Shown here: in pieces, positions 18,186 through 27,140 of the stretch | Layout: each line of letters begins with the position of its first letter | Numbering within the stretch: the first letter of the stretch is position 1 | Assembly (NCBI RefSeq): GCF_014648875.1 | Contig: NZ_BMRY01000004.1 | Coordinates: 310,001 to 374,000 of the forward strand | DNA from: Streptomyces parvus | GTDB taxonomy: Bacteria > Actinomycetota > Actinomycetes > Streptomycetales > Streptomycetaceae | Direction: 5' to 3' | DNA length: 64,000 nt | The notes under the pieces: generated by a model | What the model was told of the DNA's origin: nothing | Databases searched by the model: none | The model's input: only the letters and a program-made list of their open reading frames with translations | Translations under genes and position numbers: made by a program

Positions 18186-19403
18186 ATGCGTGGAGGCAGT
18201 GTCGCCGTGGTCGGCGGCAGCATAGCGGGGTGTGCGGCGGCTCTCGCCGCGTCGCGCGGAGGGGCCGAGCGGGTCACCGTGCTGGAGCGCGCCGACGACC
18301 GGCTCCGTGACCGAGGCGTGGGGATCGCCCTCCACAGCGACCGGTACGACGAGCTGCGGGAAGCCGGGTACGTGGCCCCGGAGATGCCCTGGGCGCCGCT
18401 GACCCGGCGGGTGTGGAGCGTGCGCGACGGGGAGGCCGACCACGGCCGGGTCGTCGGCGAGCAGCCGTTCCCCTTCCGGGCCTACAGCTGGGGCTCGTTG
18501 TGGAGCGAACTGCGGCGCCGGGTGCCCGACGGGGTGTCCTACCGGTCCGGGTCCGTCGTCACCGCTGTCGAACCGGACGCCGACGGCGCGACGCTGCGGC
18601 TCGCGGACGGGTACGAGGAGCACTTCGACCTCGTGATCGGCGCCGACGGATACCGCTCCGTCGTCCGCGAGGCCATGTTCCCCGGCGCGGACGCCACGTA
18701 CGCCGGATACATCGGCTGGCGCGGCACGTCGCCGGACGTCGCCGGCCTCCCGTCGGACGGCAACGACGCGCACAACATCGTTTTCCCCGGCGGCCATTGC
18801 ATGATCTACCGCATCCCGGACGGCGTCGGCGGACACCGGCTCAACTGGGTGCTCTACACCGCGCCCCCGCAGACCGACGGCCTCCACCCGGACCTGCGGA
18901 CCCCGACCTCCCTGCCGCCGGGCCGCCTCAACTCCGAACTCACCGCGCACCTGCGCGCCCTGGTCGCCGACACCTTCCCGCCGTACTGGGCGGCCCGCGT
19001 GCTCCGCACCCCCGCCGAGACCACCTTCATCCAGCCCATCTACGACCTGGAGGTGCCGCACTACACCTCGGGCCGGCTGGTGCTCGTCGGCGACGCCGCC
19101 AGCGTGGCCCGGCCGCACATCGGCGGCGGCAGCGTGAAGGCGCTCCAGGACGCCACGGCGCTGGAGGCCGCGTGGGTGGCCGGGGACAGCTGGAAGGAGG
19201 TCCTGGAGGGCTACGACGCACGGCGCGGAAGCGTCGGGGCGGCCATGGTCGCGCTCGCCCGCCGGATGGGCGACGCGCAGGTCGAGAACACGCCCGACTG
19301 GACCGCCATGGACCAGGCCGGTTTCGACGCGTGGTGGCAGGCGCAGAACAGCGGCTCCGACCGGCGCAGCGGCTTCGGCGGGCACAGCATGAAGGCCGGG
19401 TAG
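18186..19403 (+). CDS. FAD-dependent monooxygenase
   Basis: 405 aa. Flavoprotein hydroxylase fold: N-terminal VAVVGGSIAGCAAALAASRGG (FAD dinucleotide motif) with the Glu of VTVLERAD, middle GADGYRSVVREAMFP (DG motif), and C-terminal LVLVGDAASVARPHIGGGSVKALQDATALE (GD motif). This is the class A aromatic or polyketide hydroxylase layout, using NAD(P)H and O2. ATG 18186 is preferred over GTG codons just upstream. It stands alone, ending 17 bp from the convergent ABC operon. The substrate is unknown. Confidence 0.88.
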   Translation: MRGGSVAVVGGSIAGCAAALAASRGGAERVTVLERADDRLRDRGVGIALHSDRYDELREAGYVAPEMPWAPLTRRVWSVRDGEADHGRVVGEQPFPFRAYSWGSLWSELRRRVPDGVSYRSGSVVTAVEPDADGATLRLADGYEEHFDLVIGADGYRSVVREAMFPGADATYAGYIGWRGTSPDVAGLPSDGNDAHNIVFPGGHCMIYRIPDGVGGHRLNWVLYTAPPQTDGLHPDLRTPTSLPPGRLNSELTAHLRALVADTFPPYWAARVLRTPAETTFIQPIYDLEVPHYTSGRLVLVGDAASVARPHIGGGSVKALQDATALEAAWVAGDSWKEVLEGYDARRGSVGAAMVALARRMGDAQVENTPDWTAMDQAGFDAWWQAQNSGSDRRSGFGGHSMKAG

Positions 19404-19419
19404 GGCGGGTGGCTCCCCC

Positions 19420-20148
19420 TCAGGCGCCCGTCGCCGTCAGTTCCAGCGCCGCGTGCAGCGCCGTCGCGTCGGCGCGGGCGTCCTCCCCGGACAGGCGCAG
19501 CGTCATCCGCCCCGAGGTGAGGACCGTGAGCGTACGGGCGCACGCGACGGCCCGGGCCGGGCTGGGGGAGACCAGCAGGACGGCGATGCCCTCGGCCGCC
19601 AGAGTGGTCACCAACGCGTCGATCTGCCGCACCAGTACGGGCGCGAGGCCCTCCGTCGGTTCGTCGAGCAGCAGCACCCGCGGCGAGCCGAGCAGGGCGC
19701 GGGCCAGCGCCAGCATCTGCTGTTCGCCGCCGGACAGATCCGTACCCCGGTTGCCCCGGCGTTCGCCCAGCCGGGGCAGCAGCTCCAGGACCCGCGCGGG
19801 GGTCCACACACTGGGGCGGGTCGTGTCGCCCCGGCGCGGCGGACGGTGGGACAGCCGCAGGTGCTCGTCGACCGTGAGCCCGGCGAACACCCGGCGGCCC
19901 TGCGGTACGAGACCGATCCCCGCCCGGGCGATCCGGTGCGCCGGCTGCCCGGTCACGTCACGGCCGTCCAGGCGTACGGTTCCGGCGCTCGGCCGCATCA
20001 GCCCGGCGACGGTGTGGACGAGCGTCGTCTTGCCCGCGCCGTTGTGGCCGACCACGGCATGGACCGTACCGGCGGGCACCGACAGGTCGAGGCCGTGCAG
20101 GACGGTGCCGCCGTGGTAGCCCGCGGTCAGGCCGGTGAGTTCGAGCAT
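19420..20148 (-). CDS. livF: Branched-chain amino acid-type ABC transporter ATP-binding protein (second ATPase)
   Basis: 242 aa. Walker A GHNGAGKTTL, Q-loop GLVPQGRRVFAGLTVDEHL, signature DLSGGEQQMLALARAL and Walker B VLLLDEPTEGLAPVLV are all intact. VPQGRRVFAGLTVDE is typical of the LivF subfamily. It is last in the kinase-Roadblock-Liv operon, and its ATG lies about 10 bp after livG stops. It pairs with LivG under the fused LivHM permease to drive import of the ligand bound by the lipoprotein at 22994-24220. Confidence 0.92.
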   Translation of the reverse strand: MLELTGLTAGYHGGTVLHGLDLSVPAGTVHAVVGHNGAGKTTLVHTVAGLMRPSAGTVRLDGRDVTGQPAHRIARAGIGLVPQGRRVFAGLTVDEHLRLSHRPPRRGDTTRPSVWTPARVLELLPRLGERRGNRGTDLSGGEQQMLALARALLGSPRVLLLDEPTEGLAPVLVRQIDALVTTLAAEGIAVLLVSPSPARAVACARTLTVLTSGRMTLRLSGEDARADATALHAALELTATGA

Positions 20149-20158
20149 CGGGGGCCGG

Positions 20159-20971
20159 TCATCCTTTCGCTTCGGTGACTGCTGCCGGCGAGCCGGTGCC
20201 GTGGTACGCGTCGCGGACCTCGGGGTGCGCCAGCACCTCCTGGGTCTCGCCGGTGACGAGCACCTTCCCGGCGGCCAGCACCGTGACCGTCGAGGCGATC
20301 TGGGCGACCACCTCGACATGGTGCTCCACCAGGACGACCGCCACGCTCGCCGGCAGACCGCCGAGGATGCCGAGCAGCCGGCCGATGTCGCCGTCGGTCA
20401 GTCCGGCCGCGGGCTCGTCCAGGAGCAGCAGCCGGGGCGCGCCCGCCAGCGCCGCCGCGAGGTCGAGCATGCGGCGCTGCCCGTGCGAGAGCGTGGAGGC
20501 CGGGCGACGGGCGAGGTCCGCCAGTCCCACGGTCTCCAGATGGCGGCCCGCGGACTCGGTGTGCTGCCGGTAGCGGGACGGGCTGCGCCACGCCCCGCGG
20601 CGCTTCGGATGGTGCGGCCAGCCCGCCAGGACGACATTGTCCAGCACCGACAACTCGGCTATCACGGACGGCTGTTGGAAGCTTCGGGCGATGCCGAGAC
20701 GGCTGCGCCTGGCGGTGGCTGTGCGGGTGATGTCGGCGCCGTCGAGGACGATCGTGCCGTGGTCGGGCCGGTCCGTGCCCGCGATGAGGTTGAGCAGGGT
20801 GGTCTTGCCCGCGCCGTTGGGGCCGATGACGGCGTGCCGGGCGCCCGCCGGGAGCCGGAGGCTGACGTCGTCGACGGCGGTGAGCGTGCCGTATCTGCGG
20901 GTGAGCCGGGTGAGGTCCAGCACGGGCGGCGGGGCGGACGCCGGTGCCGCGGTGGTGGGTTCGGGTGTCAT
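20159..20971 (-). CDS. livG: Branched-chain amino acid-type ABC transporter ATP-binding protein (first ATPase)
   Basis: 270 aa. Walker A GPNGAGKTTLLNLIAG, Q-loop GIARSFQQPSVIAELSV, signature TLSHGQRRMLDLAAAL and Walker B RLLLLDEPAAGLT, then the switch His in VVLVEHHVEVV. The signature is SHGQ, as in many LivG proteins. The ATG overlaps the stop of the fused permease (ATGA). Confidence 0.92.
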   Translation of the reverse strand: MTPEPTTAAPASAPPPVLDLTRLTRRYGTLTAVDDVSLRLPAGARHAVIGPNGAGKTTLLNLIAGTDRPDHGTIVLDGADITRTATARRSRLGIARSFQQPSVIAELSVLDNVVLAGWPHHPKRRGAWRSPSRYRQHTESAGRHLETVGLADLARRPASTLSHGQRRMLDLAAALAGAPRLLLLDEPAAGLTDGDIGRLLGILGGLPASVAVVLVEHHVEVVAQIASTVTVLAAGKVLVTGETQEVLAHPEVRDAYHGTGSPAAVTEAKG

Positions 20972-22992
20972 GGCGAGACCTTCCCGGCGGGGGACGGGGT
21001 GGGAGCGGGCGGCGGCTGGTCCGGCGGCCTGGGCGCGTCGGAGGACGGCCCGCCGCCGGATCCGCCGCGCAGACCCGCGAGCCCGCGCGGCAGCACGTAC
21101 ACCGTCGCGACGAACAACACGCCCAGCAGCAGCGGCCCGTGGCCCGGCCAGGAACCGGCGACCCAGTCCCGGGTGGCGACGATGAGCCCGGCGCCCAGCA
21201 GCGCGCCGATCACCGACGTCGTACCCCCGATGACCACCGCCAGCAGGGCGAACGCGGCGATCTCGAACCCGACGTCGGCGGGGGAGAGGTACTGCTGCAC
21301 GGTCACCATCAGCGAACCGCCCACCCCGGCCAGCGCGCCCGCGCAGATGTGGGCCACCAGCAGATACCTCCCCACCGGGTGCCCGGAGGCGCGCATCCGC
21401 GCCTCGGCGCCCCGGGTGCCGGTCAGCAGCTTCCCCGCCGGGGAACGCAGGACGAGCAGGGTGAGGGCGACGGAGACGACGGCCACGACGAGCGCGTAGT
21501 TGTACAGCTCGCTCTCCTCCAGCATCCCCTCCCCGCCCCACAGCGCCCGGGTGGCCGGGAAGCCGACGAGGCCGTCCGCGCCGCCGGTGACGGACTTGAG
21601 CTGGTTGACGACCGCTCCGGTCAGCTCGCCGATCGCGAGCGTGATCATCAGTACGGTCGTGCCACGGGCCCGGATCACCGCGGGCCCCACCACCGCCGCG
21701 AAGACGGCGGCGGCGAGCGCCGAGAGGACGAGCTGGACGGGGCCCACGGTCCACCCGGCGTCCGCGAGGTTCGCGGTGGCGTACGCCCCCACGGCGAACG
21801 GCGCGGTCTGCCCGAGCGTCGGGAGTCCGGCGTACCCGGTGAGGATGGTGACGCTGACTGCGAGCAGCCCCAGGGCCAGGGCGGAACCGGCCAGCGAGAT
21901 GCTGTACGCGTCGAGCAGGGCGGGCAGGGCGATCAGCACGACGAGGAGGACGAGCAGCGGGGCCGCCTGCCACCACGCGGCCCTGCCGGGCAGCCGGGCC
22001 GGCCACACCGGGGAGCGCTTCCTGCCGGAGAGGGGCCCCTCGGCCGCCCGGCCCGCCGGTCGGCCCGCCAGCAGGCCCCGGAGCCGCGCGACCGGGTCCG
22101 GGCCGGGCGCCTCGGAACCGTGCCCCGCCCCCGCCGGCTCCGCGAAGCGGGAGCGCAGCACCAGCACCGCCGCCATCGCGGCGAACAGCAGGTACGGCGC
22201 CAGCTCGGGAGCCACCGAGACGCCCAGCGTCTGCACCTCGCCCACGGCGACCGCCGCGAAGAAGGTCGCCCACAGCGAGCGCAGCCCGCCGAGCACGACC
22301 ACCACGAGGGAGAGCATCAGCACGTTCTCCGACGTACCGGGACCGGGGCCGATGATCGGCGCCCCCAGCACGCCCGCCGCCCCGGCCAGCGCACCCGCCG
22401 CCGCGAGGACACCGGTGTGCACGGCCCGGGGGCTGTGCCCGGTGGCCGCGAGCATCTGCGGATCGTCGGCGGCGGCCCGTACCGCCGCACCCATCCGGGT
22501 CCGCGTCAGCACCCACGTCCCGAACGCCGCGAGCAGCACGGCCATCACGATGAAGCAGAGCCGGTACGCCGGGTAGCGGTGGCCCAGCAGCGTCACCGAG
22601 GAGTCGAGCGCCTCGGGTACGCGTACGGGGAGTTCGTCCGCGCCGAAGAACTGGATGAGCAGATCGCCGCCGATCAGGGCGAGGCCGAACGTCAGCAGCG
22701 CCTGCGCGAGATGCCCCCGCCGGGCGAGCGGAGCCGTCGCCGCCGACAGCCCCGCCCCGGCGACGCACGCCGCCGCCGTTCCGGCGGCCAGTCCGAGGGC
22801 GAGACCGCCCCAGGTCCCGTCGCTCAGCTCGGCCCCCGTGTACGCGCCGATCGCGTACAGCGTGCCGTGCGACAGATTCAGCACACCCGCCGTGCCGAAG
22901 GCGAGACTCAGACCGGCGGCGACGACGAACAGCAGCAGCCCGAAGGCCACGCCGTCCACCGCCGGTATGAGATGGGCATCCAGGAGTTCCAT
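20968..22992 (-). CDS. Fused LivH-LivM ABC transporter permease
   Basis: 674 aa, where LivH and LivM are usually separate proteins of about 290 and 330 aa. Residues 1-290 are LivH-like (LSLAFGTAGVLNLSHGTLYAIGAY; the RMGAAVRAAADDPQMLAATGH coupling loop). A Pro/Gly/Arg-rich linker of about 60 residues (AEPAGAGHGSEAPG...) follows. Residues 350-640 are LivM-like (GYAGLPTLGQTAPFAVGAYATA; SPAGKLLTGTRGAEARMRASGHPV coupling loop), ending in a Pro-rich tail. Both halves keep the loops that contact the ATPases, so one chain should supply the whole membrane channel. Its first codon follows the lipoprotein stop by 1 bp, and it is coupled to livG. Confidence 0.9.
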   Translation of the reverse strand: MELLDAHLIPAVDGVAFGLLLFVVAAGLSLAFGTAGVLNLSHGTLYAIGAYTGAELSDGTWGGLALGLAAGTAAACVAGAGLSAATAPLARRGHLAQALLTFGLALIGGDLLIQFFGADELPVRVPEALDSSVTLLGHRYPAYRLCFIVMAVLLAAFGTWVLTRTRMGAAVRAAADDPQMLAATGHSPRAVHTGVLAAAGALAGAAGVLGAPIIGPGPGTSENVLMLSLVVVVLGGLRSLWATFFAAVAVGEVQTLGVSVAPELAPYLLFAAMAAVLVLRSRFAEPAGAGHGSEAPGPDPVARLRGLLAGRPAGRAAEGPLSGRKRSPVWPARLPGRAAWWQAAPLLVLLVVLIALPALLDAYSISLAGSALALGLLAVSVTILTGYAGLPTLGQTAPFAVGAYATANLADAGWTVGPVQLVLSALAAAVFAAVVGPAVIRARGTTVLMITLAIGELTGAVVNQLKSVTGGADGLVGFPATRALWGGEGMLEESELYNYALVVAVVSVALTLLVLRSPAGKLLTGTRGAEARMRASGHPVGRYLLVAHICAGALAGVGGSLMVTVQQYLSPADVGFEIAAFALLAVVIGGTTSVIGALLGAGLIVATRDWVAGSWPGHGPLLLGVLFVATVYVLPRGLAGLRGGSGGGPSSDAPRPPDQPPPAPTPSPAGKVSP

Positions 22993-22993
22993 C

Positions 22994-24220
22994 TCAGCTG
23001 CCGAGCGTCGCCAGGTCCTGGACCATGACGTTGGCCAACTTGGATCCGTCGGGCCGCACTTGGCGCAGGTACCAGGTCTGCACCGGCGAGTGGGCCTTGT
23101 CTCCGAACTCCCAGGCGCCGCGCGGGCTGTCGATCTGGCCGAGCCCCGCGATGGCCTTGTTGATGGTCTGCGGGGTCACGTCGCCGTCCTTCGCCGCGTC
23201 GGCGATCGCCTTGTCCAGCACGGCCGCCGCGTCGTACGACGCCATGGCGTAGGTGGTGGGCTGCGTGTCGTGCTCGGCCGTCCAGTCGGCGGCGAACGTC
23301 CGGTTGGCCTCGTTGTCCAGGTCGGCCGCGTAGTTCAGGACGGAGTAGATGTCCTTCGCGGCGGGGCCCTGTGCCTGGAGCACGCTGCCCTCGGTGACGA
23401 AGGCCGTGTACAGCGGCAGATCGGCGATGTCCGACTGGGCGTACTGCTTGGCGAAGTCGATCGCGGCCTTGCCCGCGTAGAAGCAGTACACCGCCTTGGC
23501 GTCCGTCTTGGCTATCTCCGCGAAGTACGGCATGAAGTTCGTCGTCTTCGGGAACGGCGTCCAGGTGGTCTTGCCGTCGGGGTTGGCGAGCTTGCCCTTC
23601 ACCCGCTTGAACTCCTCGGTGAAGCCCCGCAGTTCGTCGTGGCCGCCCTGGTAGTCGGGGCCGATCGCGTAGACGGGGCCGTCGACCTTCTCCTTGATGT
23701 ACGGGGCGATGGCCTTGCCCGGTTCGTCGGACAGGAAGCTCGTGGTCCAGACGTACTCGATGTCCTTGACCGGCGGCCGGGCGTTCGACCCCAGGAACGG
23801 GATCTTGGCCTGCTGGGTCAGCGGCAGCACCGCGTTGACCGAGCCACCGCCGACGAGGCCCGTCAACACGTCGACCTTGTCCTTCTTGACCAGCTTGGTG
23901 GCCGCGGGCACAGCGGTCGGCGGGCCGTCGCCCTCGTCCGCCACGATCAGCTCGACCTTTCGGCCGCCCAGCTTGTTGCCGTGGGTGTCCAGATACAGCT
24001 TGAAGCCGTCCCGCAGCTCCGTGCCGACCGGTTCGTAGGTGCCCGACAGGGAGGCGACCAGGCCGATCTTCACGGTGTCGTCGGAGGAGCCGCTGCCACC
24101 GCCGCTGCAACCGGTGACGGCAGCGAGACCGAGGGCGAGGGCGGCGGCACCGGCCGGGCGGAGCCGGACTCTGCGGCGGCGGGGGGCGGATGGGGCGAAG
24201 GGGAACATGAGGGCTCTCAT
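22994..24220 (-). CDS. ABC transporter substrate-binding lipoprotein (LivK/urea type)
   Basis: 408 aa. Lipoprotein signal with basic start and lipobox LAAVTGCSGG; the mature part begins DDTVKIGLVASLSGTYEPVGTELRDGFKLYLDTHG, the periplasmic-binding fold of the Leu/Ile/Val, amide and urea group. It captures a small solute outside the membrane for the fused permease. ATG 24220 is used; ATG 24208 (MFPFAPSA) is also possible and neither has a strong ribosome site. An unusual G-rich tract fills the 32 bp upstream. The ligand is not predictable; placement after a nitrate-sensor-type kinase raises nitrogen compounds as an idea. Confidence 0.88.
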   Translation of the reverse strand: MRALMFPFAPSAPRRRRVRLRPAGAAALALGLAAVTGCSGGGSGSSDDTVKIGLVASLSGTYEPVGTELRDGFKLYLDTHGNKLGGRKVELIVADEGDGPPTAVPAATKLVKKDKVDVLTGLVGGGSVNAVLPLTQQAKIPFLGSNARPPVKDIEYVWTTSFLSDEPGKAIAPYIKEKVDGPVYAIGPDYQGGHDELRGFTEEFKRVKGKLANPDGKTTWTPFPKTTNFMPYFAEIAKTDAKAVYCFYAGKAAIDFAKQYAQSDIADLPLYTAFVTEGSVLQAQGPAAKDIYSVLNYAADLDNEANRTFAADWTAEHDTQPTTYAMASYDAAAVLDKAIADAAKDGDVTPQTINKAIAGLGQIDSPRGAWEFGDKAHSPVQTWYLRQVRPDGSKLANVMVQDLATLGS

Positions 24221-24221
24221 C

Positions 24222-24252
24222 GGGGGAGGGGGAAGGGGGAGGGGGAAGGGGG
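24222..24252 (+). other. G-run tract with G-quadruplex potential
   Basis: Five runs of five G separated by A or AA within 31 bp on the plus strand. It occupies the whole spacer between the Roadblock stop and the lipoprotein start. In the operon transcript it is pyrimidine-only, so no ribosome site is possible there. Confidence 0.8.
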
Positions 24253-24657
24253 TCAGCGCGTGGGCGGCAGGCTCGCGTCGCGGGTCTCGGGGGAGAGCGA
24301 GTCACCGACCTGGTTGATCAGTTCGGACATCATGTAGCTGACCTCGCCGATGTCGGCGTCCCGGGTGGTGGTGACGAGCAGCGAGGCGCCGCTGGAGACC
24401 GCCATCGAGAACATGTAGCCGCCCTCCATCGCGGTGAGGCTGTGCTCCACCGGGTCGGTGTTGGTCAACTGCGCCGCTGCGGAAAGCAGGTTGACGACGC
24501 CGGACGCGATGGCGGCCAGCCGCTCCGCGTCGTCGCGTTCCACGCCGGTGTACGCCAGCGCGAGTCCGTCCACGGACACGGCTATCGCCTGGGTGACTTC
24601 CGGGAGGCGCCCGGCGAAATCGCTCAGGATCCAGCTCAGGTCGGAGGAGGTGGTCAT
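24253..24657 (-). CDS. Roadblock/LC7-domain protein (CvnB-like)
   Basis: 134 aa, one Roadblock/LC7 domain (MTTSSDLSWILSDFAGRLPEVTQAIAVSVDGLALAYTGV ... GGYMFSMAVSSGASLLVTTTR). This is the second component of streptomycete conservons, where it works with a sensor kinase (A), a DUF742 protein (C) and a small GTPase (D). The ATG overlaps the kinase stop (ATGA). The expected DUF742 and GTPase genes do not follow; a Liv-type transporter does. It is likely a cytoplasmic adaptor of the kinase. Confidence 0.92.
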   Translation of the reverse strand: MTTSSDLSWILSDFAGRLPEVTQAIAVSVDGLALAYTGVERDDAERLAAIASGVVNLLSAAAQLTNTDPVEHSLTAMEGGYMFSMAVSSGASLLVTTTRDADIGEVSYMMSELINQVGDSLSPETRDASLPPTR

Positions 24658-27140
24658 TTCTCGGTCCGTTCGGTGTGGTCGTCCGGGGCGGAACGCCCCC
24701 GGTGGTTCGTGCTCCTGTTGATCCCCTGGGCATAGGCCGCCAGTACGTCGGAGACCTGCCGGGAGTCCCGGCGGCGGGGCGACGGCCGCGGGACACCCGC
24801 GCCCGGGCGCTGTTCGGCGCCCTCCCGCCGGCCCGCGGTGGGCCACTGCTGGGGCGCCCGGCGCTGCCGCAGCGGCAGCCCCGAGGAACTGACACCCGCG
24901 ACACGGGACGCCGGCTCGTCGCGTGCGGGGCGCGGCGCGGGCGTCGTGCCGTGTTCCCGGTCCCGTGCGCCGCCGCCAGGCCCGTCCTCGCGGGGCCTCT
25001 CGTGGCCGGGCAGGGCTCCCCGGTCACTGCCGTCCGCCGGTGCGTCGGGCCCGGCGGCGCCGAAGCCCGCACCCGGGCCCGTACCGGCGCTCGCGCCGAG
25101 GCCCGCGCCGACCGGGGTGCCGAGGTGGTCGGACCGTGCCCCCGCTCGGGCCGGTTGCCTGCGGCCCTGCGGTCCCGGGGGTGTGATCGGCCGGGGCGTC
25201 TCGTAGCCGACCCCGTTGCCGAGGTCGTCCTGCGACGGCCCCCGGTCCTCCTTGAAGTCCAGGGCCAGCACCTTCGCGGGCAGCGTGACCTCGGCGATGG
25301 TGCCGGGGCCCGAGGAGTCGCGGAGTTCGACAACGATGCCGTGGCGCGCGGCGAGCCGGGCCACCACATGCAGACCCATGGACCGTACGTCGCCGATGCC
25401 CGCCTGCGGTTCGAGCAGCGCGGCGTTGTGGACCGCGCGGCGCTCCGCCGTCATGCCCACGCCCTCGTCGACGATCTGCACGACCGCCCGGTCCCACAGC
25501 CGCCAGACGGCGACCCCGACCTGCTTGTCCGGGGGCGAGTACCGCGTCGCGTTGTCGAGCAGTTCCGCCAGGATGTGCGCCACGTCGTGGACGGCGCGGG
25601 CGGTGATGCCGATCCCGGACTCGATCGCGCCGAGCGAGACCCGGTCGAAGCGCTCGATCTGCTGCGCGGCGGCCACGATGACGGTGGAGCACCCCACATC
25701 CGCCGAGCGCACCCGAGCGTTCCCGTAACCGCCCAGCACCAGCAGGTTGTTGGTGTTGCGCTCCATGCGCACCGCGAGGTGGTCGAGAGCGAAGAAGGCC
25801 TTCATCCGTGCGGGGTCGGCCTCGTCCCGCTGCACCGTGTCCAGCTCGGACACCATGACCGCGGTCAGCCGGGCGCCCCGGCGTGCGACACCGACCAGCG
25901 TCTCGGCCAACTGCTCGTGTGTGTGCGCCTGTTGTGCGGCAAGCCGGACGGCTTCGTGGTGGACGGCGTTGAACGCCTCACCCACCTCGCCGATCTCGTC
26001 CTCGCCCGTGGTCCGCACCGGATCGCCGGTGCGCCGGGCCACCTCCTCCGGCGTCGCACCGCGCAGCGCGCCGGGCTGGGACAGCTCGGCCATCACGGTG
26101 GGCAGCCCGGAGTGGGCGACCTGATGCGCCGCGTTGCGCAGATCGCGCAGCCGCCGGATCATGACGCGCCCCAGACGGATCGCGACCACGACGACGCCGA
26201 CCAGGGTCAGCACCACCAGGGCGACCTCCGCACCGGCCGTCCAGACGAGGGTGGTTCGGACGTCGGAGACCTGGGCGAGGACGGCCGCGTCGACCCGCTT
26301 CTCGACCGAACGCAGCAGCTCCTGACGGTCGTTGGACGCCTTCTGCCACTGCTCCGGGGTGACCGTGAGGTCCTTGCCGGCGCCCGTGCGCCCGATCTCG
26401 TCCTCCAGGCGCCGGGCCTCCAGGGCCCTCGCCCCGGAGAGGGTCCGTTCCAGCCAGGTCCGCCAGGCGCCCGGGCCGAGGTCGAACATGACGCCGATCG
26501 ATTCGGTGTAGCCCATACGGCCGGCGTCGAAGGTCCGCTGCGAGGCGGTGGTGAACCCGCCCGCGGCCTGCGCCCTCGCGACGGTGACCTGCTGCTGGGC
26601 GGTGTGCTCGGCGGCCTCGGACAGAGCGGCCGAGGCGCGGATCCGGTCCGCGATGTCGGCGTCCACGCCGTCGGCCTGCGCGATGCCGTCGCGGTAGCTG
26701 TTGAGGTCGGCGATCACGATCCGATAGCCGAAGGCGAGGGCGGAGACGGTGCTGCTCTTCGAGCGGACCTGGGCGCGCAGCCCGGGCATCTCCTCCATGA
26801 ACCGTTCGATACGGTCCAGGGCGCCCCTGGCGCTGCCCGGTACGGCGGAGAGTCCCTCGGCCCTGCCGCGGAATCCGGCGATGCTCCGGTCGGTCTCCTC
26901 GGTGCGTAACCGGAACGCTTCCGCGTCTCCCTGCTCGGAGACCAGTGCGGTGGCCGCTGCCCGCTCACGCTGGAGCCGGTAGGTCAACTCGCTTGCTTCG
27001 TCGGCGACTTCGACCATCGAGGTCAGTCGTCCCGCCTGGAGCGCCTGGTTGGTCGCGGGGGCGAGGGCCAGCACCGAGAAGGCGACGGCCACGGTCAGCG
27101 GTGCGGTGACGAGGAGTACGAGGCGACGATTGATTTTCAC
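24654..27140 (-). CDS. Nitrate/nitrite-sensing-domain histidine kinase (CvnA-like)
   Basis: 828 aa. Start GTG 27140 (VKINRRLVLLVTAP) follows GGAG; the frame upstream to 27539 is not coding. One membrane helix near residues 8-30, then an extracellular NIT domain (about 40-290, ELTYRLQRERAAATALVSEQGDA), a second helix (VALVVLTLVGVVVVAIRLG), a HAMP-like linker, an H-box-like ALDHLAVRMERNTNN with the putative phospho-His, and an ATPase domain (AELLDNATRYSPP, IVDEGVGM, MGLHVVARLAARHG). The last ~170 residues are disordered and rich in Pro, Gly and Arg. CvnA proteins resemble kinases, but their chemistry is uncertain. It opens the operon with the Roadblock protein and Liv transporter. Confidence 0.9.
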   Translation of the reverse strand: MKINRRLVLLVTAPLTVAVAFSVLALAPATNQALQAGRLTSMVEVADEASELTYRLQRERAAATALVSEQGDAEAFRLRTEETDRSIAGFRGRAEGLSAVPGSARGALDRIERFMEEMPGLRAQVRSKSSTVSALAFGYRIVIADLNSYRDGIAQADGVDADIADRIRASAALSEAAEHTAQQQVTVARAQAAGGFTTASQRTFDAGRMGYTESIGVMFDLGPGAWRTWLERTLSGARALEARRLEDEIGRTGAGKDLTVTPEQWQKASNDRQELLRSVEKRVDAAVLAQVSDVRTTLVWTAGAEVALVVLTLVGVVVVAIRLGRVMIRRLRDLRNAAHQVAHSGLPTVMAELSQPGALRGATPEEVARRTGDPVRTTGEDEIGEVGEAFNAVHHEAVRLAAQQAHTHEQLAETLVGVARRGARLTAVMVSELDTVQRDEADPARMKAFFALDHLAVRMERNTNNLLVLGGYGNARVRSADVGCSTVIVAAAQQIERFDRVSLGAIESGIGITARAVHDVAHILAELLDNATRYSPPDKQVGVAVWRLWDRAVVQIVDEGVGMTAERRAVHNAALLEPQAGIGDVRSMGLHVVARLAARHGIVVELRDSSGPGTIAEVTLPAKVLALDFKEDRGPSQDDLGNGVGYETPRPITPPGPQGRRQPARAGARSDHLGTPVGAGLGASAGTGPGAGFGAAGPDAPADGSDRGALPGHERPREDGPGGGARDREHGTTPAPRPARDEPASRVAGVSSSGLPLRQRRAPQQWPTAGRREGAEQRPGAGVPRPSPRRRDSRQVSDVLAAYAQGINRSTNHRGRSAPDDHTERTEK

